DNA from: Streptomyces oceani
GTDB lineage: Bacteria > Actinomycetota > Actinomycetes > Streptomycetales > Streptomycetaceae
Reading direction: 5' to 3'
Length of the DNA stretch: 64,000 nt
Assembly (NCBI RefSeq): GCF_001751245.1
Contig: NZ_LJGU01000158.1
Coordinates: 33,421-97,420 of the forward strand
The notes under the pieces were generated by a model. That model saw only the letters and a list, made by a program, of their open reading frames with translations. It did no database searches and had not been told where the DNA came from. Below, piece by piece: positions 61,011-64,000 of this stretch. Each line of letters begins with the position of its first letter. Positions within the stretch are counted from its first letter, which is position 1. The position numbers and the translations under genes are program-made.

Positions 61011-62285
61011 TCAGTAGCCGCTGTCGTAGCGTGCCTCGTACTGCCGCACCTGGTTCATGTCGATCATGCTGGTGTCGAAGAGGCTGGTCTCCTCCAGCTC
61101 TCCAGGCTGGTTCCCGGGCTGAGGTTGCTGTGGCGGTTGCGACTGGTCCGGGAGACCGTACGGCTGGCCCTGGTGGTACCGCTCCCCGGCCCAGCCATAT
61201 GCCCCGTACGGCTGGGCCGGCGAGTTGAACGTCTCCTGGTACGGCTGCTGGTACGCGGGGTCGGGATAGTGCTGCCCGCCGTACGTCTCCTGTCCGACGG
61301 GCTGGTATGCCTCCTGCCCGCCAGGCTGGTACGCGTCGTACGGCTGGCCAAAGTGGCCCCCCGGCTGTCCGACCGGCTGTCCCACGGGCGGCTCCGCCGG
61401 GGGCTGTTGGGGGGCGGGATAGCCACCCGGCATCGGGTGGCCGCTCGCCGCCGGCGGCTCCGAGGGCGGCGGCGGATACGCCGTCGTCATGGCCGCGGCG
61501 GTCTGCCCTGGCAGGTTCGCCGGTTGCGGTGTCGCCTGCGCGGGGACTTGCGCGACGTCGGTCGAGGCGAGCCCCGCGAGATACTCCGCGTCGCTCGACT
61601 CGGCCGGCCGCCCGGCGCCGTCCTGGACGGCCAGGTGGGAGGCCAGTTCGTCCACGGGGTCGTAACCCACCAACTTCTGCCGACCTCGCCCGACCGCCTC
61701 CAGCGTCTTCGTGAGCACCGCCGCTACGGCACCGAGCCGCGCGTCCACGTAACTGTCGGCCCGGCGCCGCAACTCCGCCGGGTCCTGCGAACGGTCCGGG
61801 GCGTCCGCCGCGAAGCCCTCGTCGTACGGGTCCGCGCCCGGCCCGCCGCCGAGCAGCTTCTCCCTGCCCCGTTCCACCGAACCGATCGTCTTGCTCAGCA
61901 CGACCTCGAAGTTGGCCAGTTTGCTGTCGACGTAGTCGTCGGCCTCCGTGCGGATCGCCTCCGCCTCCGTGCGGGCCTCGGCCAGGATCCGGTCCGCCTC
62001 CTGCCGGCTCTGCCGTACGACCTCGGTCTCGGAGACGAGCGAGCCCCGTTCCGCCCGGGCGTCGTCGAGGATCTGCCGGGCCTCGTGATGAGCCTCGGCT
62101 ACCACCTGTTCCCGGCCACCCAGCACCTCCTCGGCCTGGGCGAGCGAGCCGGGCAGCGCTGTCCGCACCTCCTGGAGCATCGCGAGCAGTTCCGTCCGGT
62201 TCACCACGCACGAGGCCGACATGGGCATCGCACGGGCCCCGTCCACGGTGGCCACGATCTCGTCGAGTCTCTGCTGTACGTCCAC
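61011..62285 (-). CDS. DivIVA-like coiled-coil protein with Gln/Pro/Tyr-rich tail
   Basis: The 424-residue protein starts MDVQQRLDEIVATVDGARAMPM and is predicted coiled coil from about 30 to 215 (REQVVAEAHHEARQILDDAR, then SRQEADRILAEARTEAEAIR). The pattern resembles DivIVA and Wag31-related division proteins. From 265 to 400 it is low-complexity with repeated YQP, PYG and QPVGQ units, ending EARYDSGY. It probably acts in polar growth or division; no enzymatic motif is seen. The length of the tail suggests a flexible, perhaps phase-separating region (inference). Confidence 0.82.
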   Translation of the reverse strand: MDVQQRLDEIVATVDGARAMPMSASCVVNRTELLAMLQEVRTALPGSLAQAEEVLGGREQVVAEAHHEARQILDDARAERGSLVSETEVVRQSRQEADRILAEARTEAEAIRTEADDYVDSKLANFEVVLSKTIGSVERGREKLLGGGPGADPYDEGFAADAPDRSQDPAELRRRADSYVDARLGAVAAVLTKTLEAVGRGRQKLVGYDPVDELASHLAVQDGAGRPAESSDAEYLAGLASTDVAQVPAQATPQPANLPGQTAAAMTTAYPPPPSEPPAASGHPMPGGYPAPQQPPAEPPVGQPVGQPGGHFGQPYDAYQPGGQEAYQPVGQETYGGQHYPDPAYQQPYQETFNSPAQPYGAYGWAGERYHQGQPYGLPDQSQPPQQPQPGNQPGELEETSLFDTSMIDMNQVRQYEARYDSGY

Positions 62286-62445
62286 GAGGGCGACTGTACG
62301 ACCAGCGCGCGCGAGCCGGATACCGATCCGGCCGGTCCTCGGGCGAGCGGCACCTGCCCCGTACGAAGCCGATGCCGGGACCCCGCACCGTACGAGAGGC
62401 TCGGCACATGGGCGCGCCCGCCGAGCCGGCGAGCCGTGAGCCGGC

Positions 62446-62955
62446 TCAGGAGGAGGCGAGCCGCTCGGTCAGGACCTCGTGTACCGCCTCCGGGACCAGG
62501 TGCGAGACATCGCCGCCCCAGGCCGCCACCTCCTTGACGAGGCTGGAGGACAGGAACGAGTAGGTCGGGTTGGTGGGCACGAACAGCGTCTCGATGCCGG
62601 AGAGCCCTATGTTCATCTGCGCCATCTGGAGTTCGTAGTCGAAGTCGCTGACCGCGCGCAGTCCCTTGACGATCGCGGGGATGTCCCGCTGCTTGCAGAA
62701 GTCCACCAGCAGGCCGTGGAACGCCTCGACCCGGACGTTGCCGTACTCCTCGGTGACCGTGCGGATCAGCTCGATCCGTTCCTCCACCGACAGCAGGCCC
62801 TTCTTCGACTTGTTGATCATCACGGCGACGTGCACCACGTCGTAGAGCTTGGAGGCTCGCCCGATGATATCGAGATGACCGTTGGTGATCGGGTCGAATG
62901 ATCCCGGACAGACCGCGCGACGCACTGGCGTCTCCTCGCTCTCTGAACTCGTCAT
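62446..62955 (-). CDS. coaD: Phosphopantetheine adenylyltransferase
   Basis: A 169-residue CoaD that joins 4'-phosphopantetheine to AMP in CoA synthesis. Motifs are CPGSFDPITNGHLDII (the TxGH nucleotide-binding box), DFDYELQMAQMN, and SFLSSSLVKEVAAWGG. ATG 62955 overlaps the rsmD stop (ATGA). Confidence 0.95.
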   Translation of the reverse strand: MTSSESEETPVRRAVCPGSFDPITNGHLDIIGRASKLYDVVHVAVMINKSKKGLLSVEERIELIRTVTEEYGNVRVEAFHGLLVDFCKQRDIPAIVKGLRAVSDFDYELQMAQMNIGLSGIETLFVPTNPTYSFLSSSLVKEVAAWGGDVSHLVPEAVHEVLTERLASS

Positions 62956-63548
62956 GACTGGGGAGTAACTTCCCGTACGGCCGCGCGACCGTACCAGAGT
63001 GTGCCCTCCCCGTATCGCCTGGACCGCAGCTCCGCAAAACCCTCCGGCCAGTGGAAGCCGCCGCCCCGGGTGCCTCGCTCCACGGTGACGAGCGCGTTCC
63101 CGACCAGCCACCCCCTCGTACGGAGTGTGAGCAGTATCTCTCGAAGATCGTCGTCCGGGACGGCGTACGGCGGGTCCAGGAAGGCCAGGTCGTACGACTG
63201 GCCGGGCACCGACTCCGCCACCACCCGCCGTGCGGGCTCCCTGCGCAGTTCAGCTCCGGGCAGGCCCAATGACCGTACGTTATCGGCGATCACCCGAGCA
63301 GCACGCGGGTCCGACTCCACCAACAAGGCGTGCGCGGCACCCCGGGACAGCGCCTCCAGACCGACGGCGCCGGAGCCGCCGTACAGATCCAGGACGCGCG
63401 TGCCGTGCCAGCCGCCGGGGCCGCCCAACTGCGCTTCCCAACTGGAGAAGAGGCCCTCCCGGGCCCGGTCGGAGGTGGGACGGGTGCCGGTGCCCGGCGG
63501 CACGGTCAACCGCCGTCCGCCAGCCGATCCGGCGATCACGCGGGTCAT
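62952..63548 (-). CDS. rsmD: 16S rRNA (guanine966-N2)-methyltransferase RsmD
   Basis: The 198-residue enzyme has RVIAGSAGGRRL and RPTSDRAREGLFS at the start, motif I VLDLYGGSGAVGLEAL near 50, and the catalytic DPPY in LAFLDPPYAVP. It methylates G966 of 16S rRNA. It is translationally coupled to coaD, a common pair in bacteria. Confidence 0.94.
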   Translation of the reverse strand: MTRVIAGSAGGRRLTVPPGTGTRPTSDRAREGLFSSWEAQLGGPGGWHGTRVLDLYGGSGAVGLEALSRGAAHALLVESDPRAARVIADNVRSLGLPGAELRREPARRVVAESVPGQSYDLAFLDPPYAVPDDDLREILLTLRTRGWLVGNALVTVERGTRGGGFHWPEGFAELRSRRYGEGTLWYGRAAVREVTPQS

Positions 63549-63587
63549 GGTTTCGGACGCTCCATCCGTTCGTTGGCGTGCCGCGCA

Positions 63588-63771
63588 CTAGGCCGTGTCC
63601 TTCGGATCGGCTGCGGGAGTCACTCTGGCGGCGCTGGTATGGCACGCACATCTGCCGCGTTGTCGTCTCCACGCACAGTGCCGCACCGCTCGACTCCTCC
63701 GCCTCGCAGCTGCACGCACCAGACCCAGACCCCGCTCCCTGATCCACGAAGATCCAAACGACACAGCCTAG
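63588..63771. mobile_element. MITE-like element with imperfect terminal inverted repeats
   Basis: CTAGGCCGTGTCCTTCGGAT begins at 63588. The reverse complement of a closely related sequence (18 of 21 bases) lies at 63751-63771, ending CAGCCTAG. The 184-base interior has no credible gene. CTAG-flanked ends with this GGCCGTGTCC motif resemble remnants of IS5-type elements in streptomycetes. It lies in the 305-base gap between rsmD and recG, which otherwise holds nothing I can identify. Confidence 0.55.
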
Positions 63772-63853
63772 ATCGGCAACGGACAGCACGCGCTGTGACG
63801 CGTCCCACGATAGGGCGTCCACCGTGCCGCGGAACCCTCATCGCCCCCGGTCG

Positions 63854-64000
63854 TCAGCCCTTGTCCAGATACTCCGCGCGCTCCTGATCGAGCAACGCGT
63901 CCAGTGTCGTACGCAGTTGTGGCGAGCCGCTCAGCGTCGGGTCGGCGGCGACCAGGGCGGACGCCTCGGCCCGGGCTGCCGCGATCACCTCCTCGTCCTC
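63854..64000 (-). CDS. recG: C-terminal end of ATP-dependent DNA helicase RecG, cut by the window edge
   Basis: Forty-eight residues are visible on the minus strand to a TGA at 63854. They include EVIAAARAEASALVAADPTL and the ending LLDQERAEYLDKG, matching the extreme C-terminus of actinobacterial RecG, the branch-migration helicase. RecG regularly precedes rsmD and coaD in streptomycetes, which supports the call. Only the tail is seen, so helicase motifs cannot be checked. Confidence 0.75.
   Translation of the reverse strand, partial: EDEEVIAAARAEASALVAADPTLSGSPQLRTTLDALLDQERAEYLDKG

Noticed and set aside
63601..63841. Short frames in the MITE-like stretch as a transposase
   Set aside because: None has DDE-type motifs or normal codon use; at most this is a remnant.
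1..64000. tRNA, rRNA or an intact insertion sequence
   Set aside because: No cloverleaf with a TTCGANTC-type T-loop, no rRNA-like stretch and no transposase was found by eye on either strand; a covariance search would be decisive.

Overview
The window is very GC-rich, with strongly GC-biased third codon positions, many GTG/TTG starts and short ATGA/GTGA overlaps. It carries whiG, nsdA, four tandem signal peptidases and the run rpsB-tsf-pyrH-frr-cdsA-rlmN. This fits a Streptomyces-type actinomycete core chromosome. Recalled S. coelicolor gene order from about SCO5662 down to SCO5568 matches most of the layout. Most genes are on the minus strand. No tRNA, rRNA, CRISPR array or intact transposase was seen.

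Layout. (1) 1-6700: an edge-truncated proline-rich protein, a probable aminodeoxyfutalosine deaminase with an overlapping phosphodiesterase gene, a zinc-ribbon protein, an aldehyde dehydrogenase, and a two-gene ABC exporter with a degenerate ATPase signature. (2) 6765-10838: a thiamine uptake operon thiB-thiP-thiQ (minus strand) behind a TPP riboswitch. (3) 10982-17027: rlmN, cdsA, frr, pyrH, tsf, rpsB, with strong hairpins between rpsB/tsf and tsf/pyrH. (4) 17318-23556: a pair of DnaA-box-like sites, an M23 peptidase, a TetR regulator, sigma factor WhiG, dprA, a ComM-like ATPase, a YraN gene with an apparent frameshift, and a DUF2469 gene. (5) 23596-30032: four signal peptidases, rplS, trmD, rimM, a KH-domain protein and rpsP. 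(6) 30324-32554: a SprT-like protein and a methyltransferase. (7) 32682-40711: a complete eight-gene yhf-type operon, described below. (8) 40762-52415: GNAT, ffh, amtB (without glnK and glnD, which follow it in S. coelicolor), nsdA, a primase/polymerase-domain protein, ftsY and smc. (9) 52532-55880: a CstR-type persulfide response locus with partly decayed genes. (10) 56145-64000: a small coiled-coil protein, acyP, a CAP-domain lipoprotein-like secreted protein, mutM, rnc, rpmF, DUF177, a DivIVA-like protein, coaD, rsmD, a MITE-like element and the 3' end of recG.

The most interesting region is the yhf operon. It encodes a regulator (YhfZ), a stand-alone PRD protein (YhfY), YhfU, a polytopic membrane protein (YhfT), a phosphotriesterase-fold enzyme (YhfV/Php), two PLP-fold enzymes (YhfS, YhfX) and a phosphopentomutase-fold enzyme (YhfW). 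All eight families of the enterobacterial yhfSTUVWXYZ cluster, whose physiological role I do not know to be established, are present in rearranged order inside an otherwise housekeeping segment. A near-consensus promoter places the start codon of yhfZ about where the transcript should start. A CCAGGAT-centred inverted repeat lies in that promoter and again before the second gene, suggesting autoregulation. The second accessory locus, for persulfide, has a repressor lacking the copper-ligand histidine of CsoR. It has three ATACCC..GGGTAT operators, a frameshifted rhodanese, an intact persulfide dioxygenase-rhodanese fusion and a decayed TauE permease.
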